Shown: positions 27,090 through 36,161 of the stretch, piece by piece
Layout of the letters: each line of letters opens with the position of its first letter
Position numbering within the stretch: position 1 is the first letter of the stretch
From: Amycolatopsis sp. FDAARGOS 1241
GTDB taxonomy: Bacteria; Actinomycetota; Actinomycetes; Mycobacteriales; Pseudonocardiaceae
Assembly: GCF_016889705.1 (NCBI RefSeq)
Contig: NZ_CP069526.1
Location: 1,674,001-1,738,000, forward strand
DNA length: 64,000 nt
Reading direction: 5' to 3'
Translations under genes and position numbers: made by a program
Notes under the pieces: generated by a model
Seen by the model: only the letters and a program-made list of their open reading frames with translations
Databases searched by the model: none
What the model was told of the DNA's origin: nothing

Positions 27090-27560
27090 CCGGTGCTGCG
27101 TGGCGCGGCCGGAGGGCCGCGGGAGACCGCGCTGGGGGTGCGGCACTTCGTGCCCGGGCACGAGGGAGCCCACGAGCACAAGCCCTTGGTGCACGGCGAG
27201 AAACGCCGCCGCTCTCGGCGGGGGGCGGGACGAGGACGATCGCGGTCGGCTGCACGGCCGATCTGCCGGTGACCGCCGTGATGGCCGATGTGGGCGAGCT
27301 GGGTGGACGTCACAGCGAAAGCCCTGCCGTGAGCAACCGCCACCGGTCGTCCAGCAGCGCGAAGGCGGCACACCCACCGGCGAAGCCCAGAAGCCCCAAG
27401 CTGGTCTTTGCGGCGTAGTACCTGCGGTGCCGTGCCAACGGGGCGGGCGCGGGCCACAATCCACTGCAGGTCGGGGAAGTCGGCCTCGTCCGGTCGCGCA
27501 TCGCGGGGAACCGTCGGGGGCGCCAACGTCGGGGCCGCATGAAATCGGCTGGGGCTTGGA
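27090..27560 (-). pseudogene. fatty acid desaturase, N-terminal remnant with frameshifts
   Basis: Three frames combine: DFPDLQWIVARA, then RHRRYYAAKTSLGLLGFAGG, then TSTQLAHIGHHGGHRQIGRA. The last contains a first histidine box. This is the start of a membrane fatty acid desaturase (usually ...TQLAFIGHDAGHRQIF). Later His boxes are gone. Confidence 0.55.
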
Positions 27561-27707
27561 CATAACAGGTCCGCAGTAGACAGTTTCGGACTGGATCAGT
27601 CTTGCGTCCGCCGGGATCCGGGCGTGGCTGTCTTCCAGCCGCTGGATGCGAAGTCTCGTTGCGAGCTGTCAACCGATCATAGGCGTCCCGGGGAGAAGAC
27701 CGCGGGT

Positions 27708-28180
27708 TCACGGCGCCGTCAGGGCGCGGTAGTTGTCGAGCCCGGTGATCCGCCATCGCACGGTGAGGACGATTGCGGCCCCTCGTCCTTCGTCACACCG
27801 CGGGAGTGCGGCCTGAGCCATGCGCGCCAGCGCGCGACCATCGACAACCGTTCCGGTGGTGACCGTGATCGAGGTCAACGCCATGATCGGGCCGGCGAAG
27901 CTCGAGGCCGTGCCGAGCGGCGGCGAGCTACCGACCTGCCAGTACACATGACACACCTGGGCCCCGTTGAGGAGGGCGCCGTCGCTCGCGGAGGCCGTGA
28001 TCACAGTGGACGCCACCTCGAAGATCAACCCAGTGTTCGGATCGCCCTGGCCGTCCGGTGTCAGGGTCTCGCTGAGTGCGAGCGGGCCGGTGGAAAACCC
28101 CGGCCAGCGTCTGACCGGCTCTGACCGGCCAGGAAGTACAGTGGACGCCGCCCGCTGTGACCTGCGGCCGCATTCGCGAC
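27708..28180 (-). pseudogene. DUF3494 (ice-binding-like) C-terminal fragment
   Basis: STVITASASDGALLNGAQVC, HVYWQVGSSPPLGTASSFAG and PIMALTSITVTTGTVVDGRA match the C-terminal beta-helix of DUF3494 proteins (secreted ice-binding or adhesin-like). The N-terminal half and signal peptide are missing, and the frame breaks near 28030. Confidence 0.7.
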
Positions 28181-28257
28181 TCGCAGCGGGCGCCCGCGAG
28201 AGCCGATGCTCCTGGTGGAAAAGGGAGGCGTCGATTCTCTCGCAGGCACAGAATGCT

Positions 28258-28730
28258 CAGGTCAGGGACGTGACAAGGCCGTGATCACAGCGGTGGAGCC
28301 GCCTTCGGAGTCCCAGCGGTGGACGTCGTTGTCGGCCGGCAGGTGGGCGACGCCTGCTCCGTCGAGGATCGTCTCCGGGCGCGCTGCTTCGTTCTGGTCG
28401 AGGCTGCCGACATCGCGCGCTCGGCGAGGCCTGCGTCGTTCGCGATCGGATGACGAGCAGGGTCAGTCGGCGCAGCAGACTGCCGGTCACGTGCACGACG
28501 TGCGGGTCCTGCGAGGGGAACCCCTCCAGCCGGACAACCCTGCCGCGGTGGACCAGTTTGGCTCCGGTGGTCGTCCACGTCGGCGAGGCGAACGCCACCC
28601 GCCACACGGGTCCGATCCGCTCGGCGAGCGCGGCGGCTAGTTCCGGTACCTCGGCTGTCAGCTCGGTCGAACGCGGCCACCAGGCGCCATCGACGAAGCC
28701 GGCGACGGACAGCGGCGGCTTGAGCCGCAC
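28258..28730 (-). pseudogene. DUF5994 family protein, start lost and frameshifted
   Basis: MRLKPPLSVAGFVDGAWWPR, then HVVHVTGSLLRRLTLLVI. After a frameshift near 28440 the reading continues as NDAGLAERAMSAASTRT. It is the decayed counterpart of the intact gene at 43497 (about 75% identical over the conserved part), in opposite orientation. The ATG region of the intact copy is CTG here. Confidence 0.75.
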
Positions 28731-28869
28731 CCTGGGGCTGTCCGGCGGCGCGGGGCGACCGTGCGGTGTGTCGCGCAGGAGAACTCCGATTCGCTCAGGA
28801 CTGCCGGTGGGGTATCGGTAGCGAATGCGGCTGGAACGTCACAGTGCGAACGCTCCCGGTCGTGCGGGA

Positions 28870-29335
28870 TCAAGTCCGGCCGGTGACACCGCTGCGGCTC
28901 AAGATCAGCTGTGCGGAGTCGGTGCTGTCCGGGGCGGACGTCGCGATCAGTGCGCGTTCTGCAGCAACTGGGTCGGCTTCCGGAGGGATCACCAGCAGGG
29001 TCAAGTGGTGGATGCGTGGTCCGATCGCCACGACGGTGTGCTGCTGGAGCCCGAAGAATCCCGCCAGCCGCACCAGATCGGGGCCGTGGGCAAGCCGTGC
29101 CGGCGCGAGGTCCCACGCGGCCGGGTTGAAGCAGATGCCGGTCCGGTGGCCCGAAGTCGGCGGTGAGCGAGGCGACGAGGGCGCTGAATTCGGTGACCGG
29201 GTCTCTCGACCGTGGCCACCAGGCGCCGTCGAAACAGCCTTTTGTCGCTCCCGGTTCCTCCAGTCGCAGTCGATGCCCGATCGCGAGAGAGTCGATCACG
29301 GGTCCCGCGGCACCGCTGTGCGATACGAGCTTCAT
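28870..29335 (-). pseudogene. DUF5994 family protein with one frameshift
   Basis: The ATG at 29335 follows CAGGAG. The N-terminal half reads EEPGATKGCFDGAWWPRSRD. A one-base shift near 29150 leads to FNPAAWDLAPARLAHGPDLV, then RLAGFFGLQQHTVVAIGPRI and the tail LILSRSGVTGRT. Counterpart of the intact gene at 42960. Confidence 0.8.
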
Positions 29336-29559
29336 AGTCGCGCTCCTGTCCGGCTTGCATGATGCGACGGCCGCTGCCGCGGTTCCTCCCCGGCGCATCG
29401 CTCTCGGCCGACAGCGTCGAATCCGGGATTTCGCGAGCCGATGCGTTCAGCCGACACCGCGTGCACTCGGCGGCGACGGCGCCGCTGTGTGCGTTGCGGC
29501 TGGTGCGGATGTATTGCCGCGCGTTCGAAAGGGACCGGAACCAGGGGTGAAGCAATACC

Positions 29560-29699
29560 CGCCCGTTCGCCGGTGCCGCCTCTGGCGCACGAACGATCCT
29601 CGGCCCGGTCAAGGGCCGGAGGTAGGAGCGCCGGAATCCACGAACGAAGGCCGGCAACTTTCCGAGCCCCGGCTGCGGATGAAACAGGCGCTAGACTGA
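29560..29699 (+). pseudogene. 5' remnant of a third DUF5994 gene
   Basis: About 100 bp of leader plus REQLS-like RQLSEPRLRMKQALD then stop. The leader (CCTCTGGCGCACGAACGATC and AGGAGCGCCGGAAT) matches the sequence upstream of the DUF5994 gene at 41645-42103. This marks the outer end of the inverted duplication. Confidence 0.65.
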
Positions 29700-29711
29700 G
29701 GCGTGAAGGCT

Positions 29712-29958
29712 GCGGCCGCTGGGCGAGGCGTCGGACACGATGATGGCGCACCCGCTCGCGGTGCAACTGCGTCATCTGCAGAGCCTCGGGGAGCTGGTTC
29801 TGGACAAGAACACCACGGTGGTGTTCCGCCCGCTGATGAGCACCAGCAGTGAGCTGGGCGCTTTTGTCGCCCGCGAGAACGCGGCGGCAACCACTCCGCC
29901 AGCTCGGTTCGCCACGCCGGTCGTGATCTCGAACGGCGCCGAGGCAGCCGACCAGTGA
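29712..29958 (+). pseudogene. SPFH/slipin-like protein, C-terminal fragment
   Basis: HPLAVQLRHLQSLGELVLDK, NTTVVFRPLMSTSSELGAFV: these match the end of the band-7 domain of slipins (usually HPLALQLR.LQ...E..VDKNTTVVFPAPLMST). The membrane anchor and most of the SPFH domain are absent, and a stop lies just upstream. Confidence 0.6.
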
Positions 29959-29969
29959 GGAGCACAACG

Positions 29970-30179
29970 ATGATCATCGAACTCGCCCCACTGCGGTCGG
30001 CCGGCGTTCGCAAACCGGACGGCGGCGCCTGCCCTGTCTGTCCACACGAGTCCAACAGCCACGACGCGATCGCAAGCCGCTTCTGCGCGGCTACAGCGGC
30101 GGGCGAGCTCCACCGCGGCTGTGCCTGCGCCGCCGGAAGCCTGGAAACCGAGAAAGAGGGATGGAATCATGACCAGTGA
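29970..30179 (+). CDS. RGCVC-family small protein
   Basis: 69 residues, ATG at 29970 after GAGGAG. CPVCPHESNSHDAIASRFCA then HRGCACAAG: paired cysteines and the C-terminal RGCxC motif are those of the short actinobacterial RGCVC family, of unknown function and perhaps metal-binding. The end overlaps the next gene by 11 bp, so the two are likely co-translated. Confidence 0.65.
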   Translation: MIIELAPLRSAGVRKPDGGACPVCPHESNSHDAIASRFCAATAAGELHRGCACAAGSLETEKEGWNHDQ

Positions 30180-30330
30180 CGTGGTCTTCGTGTCGCGCTA
30201 CGACCAGCGGATCCTACTGGTACGGGACGCGCTGAAAGCGGACACCGACTTGACCGAGTCCGCATGCCAAGCGCTCGCGGTGCGGGAACTGCACCTCATC
30301 GACGAGGCGCCCGAGAAGGTGCGAGGGTAG
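30169..30330 (+). CDS. DUF6307-like small protein, possibly shortened by an in-frame TAG
   Basis: 53 residues: TSDVVFVSRYDQRILLVRDA, ACQALAVRELHLIDEAPEKV. This matches the small actinobacterial DUF6307 pattern (YD.R..LV.D..K...L.....A.LAV..L..ID..PEKVR). After the TAG at 30328 the frame stays open and plausible (EITPAVQKAAQEGAKIPPVS) to a TGA at 30397, so the ancestral protein may have had 76 residues. Confidence 0.6.
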   Translation: MTSDVVFVSRYDQRILLVRDALKADTDLTESACQALAVRELHLIDEAPEKVRG

Positions 30331-30399
30331 GAGATCACCCCTGCTGTCCAGAAGGCGGCACAGGAGGGGGCGAAGATTCCACCGGTCTCCTCGCTGTGA

Positions 30400-30887
30400 A
30401 CGGGACCCGGTCCGTCTCGGCTGCGACAGCCAAGCTTCGATACTGCCCGAAAGTCGTCACCCTGTTCTCGGTTGCGTGTCCATTGCTCCCGCGAGAGCAT
30501 GGCGGAGTGGTTTGCGGTGTAGGCTCGTAGAGCCGGAGGCGGCACCAGTCTCCGCTGTTTTCGGGTATCAGCCTGCTCGTGGTGCCCCCGGCGTCCCTGA
30601 CGGCGCGGTCCCTCCGCACTGCGCTCAGTCGCCGGTCATGACTCGACTACGACTGTGCCACACCTCCCGGTCGGCAATGGCAAGACGCCGCGCAACGGGC
30701 GGCCATCCCCACCGCGGTGCCGCACCCGAGCGTGGCCAGCCCCGTGGAGCAACAATGGAGGGCCGACGGCGGCCGAACGTACGGCGCGACCTGGCGGCAC
30801 CGACTTCGGTGCCGATCGGTGCTCGGGTTTCCCCCGCCGAGGCTGTCCACGATGGCAGTCCCAAGCGCCCAGATGAGGACCACAGCC
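30400..30887. other. unrecognised stretch
   Basis: Several overlapping ORFs exist on both strands, none with a known domain. It includes the leader of the small gene at 30888. Confidence 0.35.
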
Positions 30888-31187
30888 ATGACCCAACGTC
30901 AGCCAGAGAAGAGCACCAACCAGTTGGCAGTATGGCGAGACCTGATCCAGGCACTCGAACAGGTCGACGCAGCGTGGAAAGCCGCACAACCAGCCGGCAC
31001 CGGCACTGCTGCCTCGTCGCAGCTGCCCGGAAACCTGGCCGTGGGCTTGGTCGAAGCCAGCCACCGAGCGACTGTGGCGATCGTTGAAATTACCGACATC
31101 CTCGTCGAACAGTACGACAGCGGTGACGCCTTCCACGACATCGCGTCGGCGCTGCGGCAAGCACTCGCACGGTGGCCAACACGGTGA
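30888..31187 (+). CDS. hypothetical helical protein, 99 aa
   Basis: The ATG at 30888 follows GATGAGGA at good spacing. The sequence is acidic and helical (TNQLAVWRDLIQALEQVDAA, LVEASHRATVAIVEITDILV, FHDIASALRQALARWPT) without Cys or membrane segments. No family recognised. Codon use is normal for this genome. It lies among stress-type small genes. Confidence 0.55.
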   Translation: MTQRQPEKSTNQLAVWRDLIQALEQVDAAWKAAQPAGTGTAASSQLPGNLAVGLVEASHRATVAIVEITDILVEQYDSGDAFHDIASALRQALARWPTR

Positions 31188-31231
31188 CCGGTCTGCCCCC
31201 AGACTTCGGCTGACAGTGTGGGTTGGTGATT

Positions 31232-31434
31232 TCAGGCCGCCGCCGTGTAGCTGGCCTCGAACTCGACCGGGGTGAGCTTGCCCAGGCCGCACTGTCGGCG
31301 TTTGCGGAGGTACTTCGTCTCGATCCAGGTGACGATGGCCAGGCAGCGCCTCTTCCCGGTTTTCCACCGGCGGGTGTCGGGAATGTTCTTGCGCAGAAAG
31401 GAAAACCGACTCCATGGCAGCGTTGTCGCCGCAG
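31232..31434 (-). pseudogene. IS3-family transposase C-terminal remnant
   Basis: The minus strand ends VTWIETKYLRKRRQCGLGKL, TPVEFEASYTAAA, preceded in another frame by GDNAAMESV. This is the last 60 residues of an IS3-family OrfB around the catalytic Glu. It differs from the other IS3 copies in the window. Confidence 0.65.
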
Positions 31435-31435
31435 G

Positions 31436-31560
31436 CACCGGCGCGCGGACCGATCTGCACACCGTGGCGACGACACGGGCGACGTGGCGGCCGCTGCAGA
31501 TCGCCCGGGTGCACGAAACCTTGGTCAGCCACGCCTCGTGCGCGGCCGCCCTCCCCGCTC
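31436..31560 (+). pseudogene. STAS anti-sigma-antagonist, C-terminal scrap
   Basis: GTGARTDLHTVATTRATWRP then LQIARVHETLVSHASCAAA matches the end of the STAS gene at 32100 (GQGTDLRLVATTPA, RPLQLTGTHGRLVVHTSRAA). It abuts the IS3 remnant, which probably replaced its 5' part. Confidence 0.55.
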
Positions 31561-31751
31561 CCGTGCCGGGGACCCGGGCCGGCCCGGGTGCTGAGGTGGC
31601 GGCGCCGGAGAAAGGTTCCTTCGGCCTCCGGACAGACGACGTGTGACCCTGGGCAGGTCGTGGCCCGGCCGAGCAGGGTGATGGCCAGGCCGGTCGCCTT
31701 CGGAACGGGCCGCTTCGGGCGAATCCGGGCCGGCGGTAGAAGGGACACCAC

Positions 31752-32093
31752 ATGCTGATCCAGATCGGCACGGACCAGGTCGTGCACGGCGACGAAGAGC
31801 TGATCCGGCACTTCGAGGAGGAACTCACCACAAGGCTGTCGCGGTTCAGCGACCACATCACGCGGCTGGAAGCCCACTTCAAGGAGGAAGCCGCCGACGA
31901 CGGGATGAACCGGTGCTGCGTGCTCGAGGCTCGGCCGGCCGGGCGGAGGACGGTGGCCGTCAGCCATCACGCGGGTTCGGTCGACGAGGCGTGCCGGGGT
32001 GCTGTGCACAAACTCGAGAGCATGTACGGTCGGGCGGATCACCGCAAGGGCGGGGACTCCATCCGGCACCAGAGCGGGCCTGCCGGCTCATGA
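31752..32093 (+). CDS. HPF/RaiA-type ribosome-associated protein
   Basis: 113 residues. IQIGTDQVVHGDEELIRHFE then TTRLSRFSDHITRLEAHFKE and the basic helix HHAGSVDEACRGAVHKLESM match the sigma-54-modulation/S30EA fold that binds the decoding centre and silences ribosomes in stress. It lacks the C-terminal dimerisation domain of long HPF, as short RaiA-like forms do. Confidence 0.75.
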   Translation: MLIQIGTDQVVHGDEELIRHFEEELTTRLSRFSDHITRLEAHFKEEAADDGMNRCCVLEARPAGRRTVAVSHHAGSVDEACRGAVHKLESMYGRADHRKGGDSIRHQSGPAGS

Positions 32094-32099
32094 CTGTCC

Positions 32100-32570
32100 G
32101 CAATGGACCGAAGGAACCCTGGCGACGGATGCCACGACGCGTGGGGATCCGACCGGGAAGCTCCCGCGCTCCCGGCGCCCGCTGCTGAGACCGGTTCCGC
32201 CGTGGCCCGTGCCCGGATCGGCCGACGAGCCGCCGGCCGCCGGCACCAGGATCTGACGATCACTGTGGAGCGGCTGGGCCGGGACCTGGTCGTCGCTGTG
32301 GACGGCGAGGTCGACCTCTGCACCGCGCCCATGCGCTGCGATGTCCTCGAAGCGGCCTTGAGCCGGGCGCCGTTGCGGACCATCGTGGATCTGTCGGTCG
32401 TCTGGCTACTGAACGCCGCCGGGCTGAAGGTGCTGCTCGAGGCACCTCGGCGGGCCGGGCAGGGTACCGACTTGAGACTGGTGGCCACGACGCCCGCGAC
32501 CTGACGGCCGCTGCAGCTCACGGGGACGCACGGACGACTGGTTGTGCACACCTCGCGCGCGGCGCCGCGA
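32100..32570 (+). pseudogene. STAS-domain anti-sigma factor antagonist with in-frame stop
   Basis: LTITVERLGRDLVVAVDGEV then DLCTAPMRCDVLEAALSRAP, IVDLSVVWLLNAAGLKVLLE: a STAS domain. The usual phosphorylatable Ser (DLSGVxFLDSxG) lies in WLLNAAG, so Ser is replaced by Asn-Ala. A TGA at 32502 interrupts the reading; beyond it the same frame continues RPLQLTGTHGRLVVHTSRAA. Confidence 0.7.
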
Positions 32571-32699
32571 TGGCGGGTCCGCCGGGAGGCCGTCGGCGGG
32601 CGTGAGGCCGAGCATGGCGAGCAGCAGCTCGCATCACGACCGGCCCGGGGCGGCCGGAAGACCCGTCGGAACCCTCGGGCGAAGTGCCACATAGCCGAG

Positions 32700-32915
32700 G
32701 AGAAGCCGATCGGGTTTCCCGGTGCTCAGCCGGCGTCTGCCAAGGGCCGACGATCCCGGTGGCGACGAGCCCGATGGCGAGGGTGAGGACGACGGCCAGG
32801 GGTGCAGCCGGACGCCCGCCCGAGCAGCAGCGGGTGCAGCACGTGGCTTTCGACCTGCAGGACGCCGACCACGACGGCAAGCACGATGACGGCCGTCCGG
32901 ACGCTGTTGGAGCGG
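32700..32915 (-). pseudogene. AI-2E family transporter, C-terminal remnant
   Basis: NSVRTAVIVLAVVVGVLQVE then SHVLHPLLLGRA, and after a frameshift PLAVVLTLAIGLVATGIVG. This is the conserved end of AI-2E (PerM/TqsA-like) permeases. An N-terminal fragment of the same family lies at 44300. Confidence 0.65.
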
Positions 32916-32954
32916 GGGCGCGCCTTCTCGTCGCGTTCAGCGCTCCCTGGTGGC

Positions 32955-33253
32955 GGCGGGGGCGACAGGCCGGGGTGAGCGGGTCGGATCTGGCACGACG
33001 TCGCGGTCATGCTGCCCGCGTCGTCCGTGCCGATGGCCGGCCTGGCGACCGAGGAGCTGTGCTTGGCTGGCGGCGCAGCTGCTTCCAGCTGGTCCTGGCC
33101 ACCGATGCGCTCGCCCGCCGTCAGGTCGCGCAGCGCCGGCAGGAATACCTGGACGAGATCGACCGACGGGGTCGCCGCGGGTTTCTCCGCCGGCTCGACA
33201 GCGGCGCCAAGGCCGGCGGTGATCCCGGTCCGTACCTGACCACCGGGAGCTGA
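32955..33253 (+). pseudogene. remnant of a small actinobacterial protein family (LATEELC type)
   Basis: MAGLATEELCLA, then in another frame WRRSCFQLVLATDALARRQV and RRGFLRRLDSGAKAGGDPGP. A second, shorter scrap of the same family is at 35884 (VADLATEELCVAWRRSHLLL). No function known to me. Confidence 0.5.
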
Positions 33254-33286
33254 ACGTCCTGAGTGGACCTCCATCCCGGAACGCGG

Positions 33287-33730
33287 TCAGCCGCCCGCAG
33301 GCGGACGTGAACCCGGGGCGTAGCGGAGGTAGGGCCTCAGCCGCTCGGCCAGCGACCTGCGGGTCACGTCGACCACCGGGCCGGGAGGCACCTGGTCCGG
33401 GGGACTCCCGGCGGCGGTGTCGGCGACGAACCGCGCCACCGCGTCCGGGGCGGGCACGACGTCGCCGCCTTGGTGCGCGAGGACGATCGGGGCCGTGGCG
33501 GGATCGGTTTCCACCGCGAGCGACCACCCTCGCCGTTCGTTCCACACCAGCATGACGTCGTGGTCGGGCCGGTCGGGCCACCGCCGCGGCAGCCCGAGGT
33601 AGGCGGTGGCCGTGTCGCTGATCTCCACCGTGGTGCTCTCGTCCGGGACGCCGACCGCGGCCGCCACCGCCCGCACGTACTCGCCGAGGGCGCGTTCCAG
33701 CGTTCGGGCGTCGGGTTCGGGATGCTCCAT
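33287..33730 (-). CDS. DUF6292 family protein
   Basis: 147 residues from the ATG at 33730 with GGAG four bases before it. RTLERALGEYVRAVAAAVGV, ISDTATAYLGLPRRWPDRPD and HDVMLVWNERRGWSLAVETD define the family; it is a paralogue of 1181-1759. The upstream region shares ACAAGCCGGA with the leaders of the DUF5994 genes. Confidence 0.7.
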   Translation of the reverse strand: MEHPEPDARTLERALGEYVRAVAAAVGVPDESTTVEISDTATAYLGLPRRWPDRPDHDVMLVWNERRGWSLAVETDPATAPIVLAHQGGDVVPAPDAVARFVADTAAGSPPDQVPPGPVVDVTRRSLAERLRPYLRYAPGSRPPAGG

Positions 33731-33988
33731 GCGCTCCAAGCTAGAGGGCCTCTCAACGGTGTGCGATACGGGCCCGGAGCCGGTCGGTGCACGAAGAGTC
33801 ATGCATACGGGAATTTTTCCGGCTTGTAATCGTCCGCTGCTCTCCCGCACAGCGGGCCCTCCTCCCAGCGGCGAGACCGTCTCGGCAGCCTCCATCATCC
33901 CCGGTTTAGGCCGCCGTCAGCGGGCTACCCGGAACTTGATCGCCCCGGACCTCGGCGGGACAGGTACGTCACGGAAAGAGCGATCGAA

Positions 33989-35031
33989 ATGACACACACG
34001 TTTGACCGCCCGCCGACCCGGCCACCCAAGACCCCCGAGCCGGTTCTCGCGGGCCAGAAATCTCGCACCGAAATCTTCCTGGTCAAGCTGTTCGCGGTCG
34101 TACCGCTGCTGGCCCTGGCCGCGGCGGTGCCCTTCGCGTGGGGGTGGGGCCTGGGCTGGACCGACGTCGCGCTGACGGTCGGATTCTACTTCCTGACCGG
34201 TCTCGGGGTGACGATCGGCTTCCACCGCCACTTCACCCACGGCGCGTTCAAGGCGAACCGCGGCCTGCGGATCGCGCTCGCTGTCACCGGCAGCATGGCC
34301 ATGCAGGGCCCGGTGATCGGCTGGGTCGCCGACCACCGCCGCCACCACGCCTACGCCGACCGCGACGGCGACCCCCATTCCCCTGGCGCTACGGCACGTC
34401 CGCCGCCGCGCTCGCGAAGGGTTTCTGGCACGCCCACGTGGGCTGGCTGTTCGACCGGGAGAAGACCAACGCGCAGCGGTTCGCGCCCGACCTGCTCACC
34501 GACCGCGACATCACCCGGATCGACCGCTGGTTCCCCGCTCTCACGGTGCTCACCCTGCTCGCCCCCGCGCTGATCGGCGGGCTGGTGACGATGTCCTGGT
34601 GGGGCGCGCTGACCGCGTTCTTCTGGGCGAGCCTCGTGCGGGTGGCGGTGCTGCACCACGTCACCTGGTCGGTGAACTCGTTGTGCCACATGATCGGTGA
34701 CCGGCCTTACGCCGCCCGCGACAAGTCCGCGAATTTCTGGCCGCTTGCCATCGCCTCCATGGGCGAGTCCTGGCACAACTCCCACCACGCCGATCCCCCC
34801 GGTGCCCGCCACGGCGTCCGCCACGGCCAGCTCGACATGTCCGCGCGCCTGATCTGGCTCTTCGAGGAGCTCGGCTGGGCCACCGAAGTCCGCTGGCCCA
34901 AGCCCGACCGCCTGGCCCGCAAGCTCAACCCCGGCTACACCGCGGCACCCCGCGGGTTCGGCAGGCTGGAGCGCGGCTTGCTCGCCGAGACACCGGACCG
35001 AAAGCACTCGGGCGCCGGGAGCCGGTCATGA
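33989..35031 (+). pseudogene. acyl-CoA desaturase with one frameshift
   Basis: Two frames join near 34380 (DHRRHHAYADRDGDPHSP, then WRYGTSAAALAKGFWHAHVG) to give a protein of about 347 residues. The three histidine boxes are intact: HRHFTH, HRRHH and HNSHH. Four hydrophobic helices are present. These diiron enzymes put a delta-9 double bond into acyl-CoA. Only one base separates this from an intact gene. The stop overlaps the next ATG (ATGA), coupling it to a DUF5994 gene. Confidence 0.85.
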
Positions 35032-35573
35032 CGGCCGTTCGCGCTGCGCGCGATGAGGTCCGCCTGCAGCTGAAACCGGCGGCCGGCGGCGGGTATGTCG
35101 ACGGGGCCTGGTGGCCGCGCTCCCGCGACGGCGGCGTCGAGTTCTCCGAGCTGCTCGCGGCGGTGCGCGACCGCGTGGGCGAGGTCGAGCGGATCAGCTA
35201 CCCGCTGGGCGACGGCTGGGAGATCGCCCACCGCAAACTCGTGGTGGAAGGCCGCCTCGTGCGGCTGGAAGGGTTCCACGCCATGCAGGCGGACACCCTC
35301 GCGCTGATCGGCACGCAACAGCGGCGCCTGATCCTGCTCGTCGTGGCACCGGGCACTGCGCGGGACGCCGCCACCGCCGCCCTGCGGACGGCCGCGGACC
35401 CGGCCACCACGGCCAGTGGCGAGGATATCCTCGCCGCGCGAGGCGGGCCGCATGCGCGGGCAACCGGGTACCCGAATCCGCGTTTCCGGGCGCCGAGGTC
35501 TGGGCGTGGGCGCCACGTCCCAGACCTCGGCGATCCTGGTTCCCCGGCGCCGGCCGTCCGGCCCGGACGGTGA
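35028..35573 (+). CDS. DUF5994 family protein coupled to desaturase
   Basis: 181 residues; the ATG overlaps the desaturase stop. VRLQLKPAAGGGYVDGAWWP, EFSELLAAVRDRVGEVERIS, HAMQADTLALIGTQQRRLIL cover the family core (FVDGAWWPRS motif, strand LVRLEGF, LILLVVAP). The last 40 residues look non-native, suggesting 3' drift. Function unknown. Confidence 0.75.
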   Translation: MTAVRAARDEVRLQLKPAAGGGYVDGAWWPRSRDGGVEFSELLAAVRDRVGEVERISYPLGDGWEIAHRKLVVEGRLVRLEGFHAMQADTLALIGTQQRRLILLVVAPGTARDAATAALRTAADPATTASGEDILAARGGPHARATGYPNPRFRAPRSGRGRHVPDLGDPGSPAPAVRPGR

Positions 35574-35580
35574 GTGCGCG

Positions 35581-35985
35581 ATGGTGGGACGCGTCGTGGT
35601 GGCTGGTCTGCTCGGTCCCGTCTGCGCTTTGGCCACGATCGGTGCCCCGATCTTGCCGTGGGACGTCGTGTTCGGCTGGCTCCTCCTGGAAACCGGCGCG
35701 GGGCTCCTCGTCGCGTTCGGCACTCCGCAGCTCCCGTGGTGGCGCGCGGCGGGCGGGCCCGACCTGCTCGCGGGCGTGACCACCCCGGCGGGCTGTGGGC
35801 CGGTCACCGCCGTGCCGCGCCGCCCGCCGCCGTCGAGCCACCCGACGTCCCGGTCACGCTCCCCGCGTCGCGTCGCCCGTACCGGTGGCCGACCTGGCGA
35901 CCGAGGAGCTGTGCGTGGCCTGGCGACGCAGCCACCTCCTCCTGCTCCTCGCCACCGTCGAGCCGGTGTGGTGCGGGTGAGCCGG
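35581..35985 (+). pseudogene. small membrane protein fused to a LATEELC-type scrap
   Basis: From 35581, VGRVVVAGLLGPVCALATIG then APILPWDVVFGWLLLETGAG gives two hydrophobic helices. After position 35850 another frame carries VADLATEELCVAWRRSHLLL, the second copy of the remnant at 32955. Neither piece looks complete. Confidence 0.4.
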
Positions 35986-36161
35986 CACATCGTCGCTTCG
36001 CCCGGTGCGCTGATGGCCGGGCGAGTACGATCGGTGCACGCAGCCGCGGCAGCGGTGCTGATCCGGGCCCTGGTCACGTCCGGGTTGGTGTGGCGATCTC
36101 GAACACCGACCCAGAGGGAACCGGCTGCGGAAACGCGAAGCTCGCCGGTGGTGGATTCGCG

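Noticed and set aside
30636..32069. A 477-codon minus-strand ORF
   Set aside because: Antisense of the small plus-strand genes at 30888 and 31752; only a short part overlaps a genuine IS3 remnant, in a different frame.
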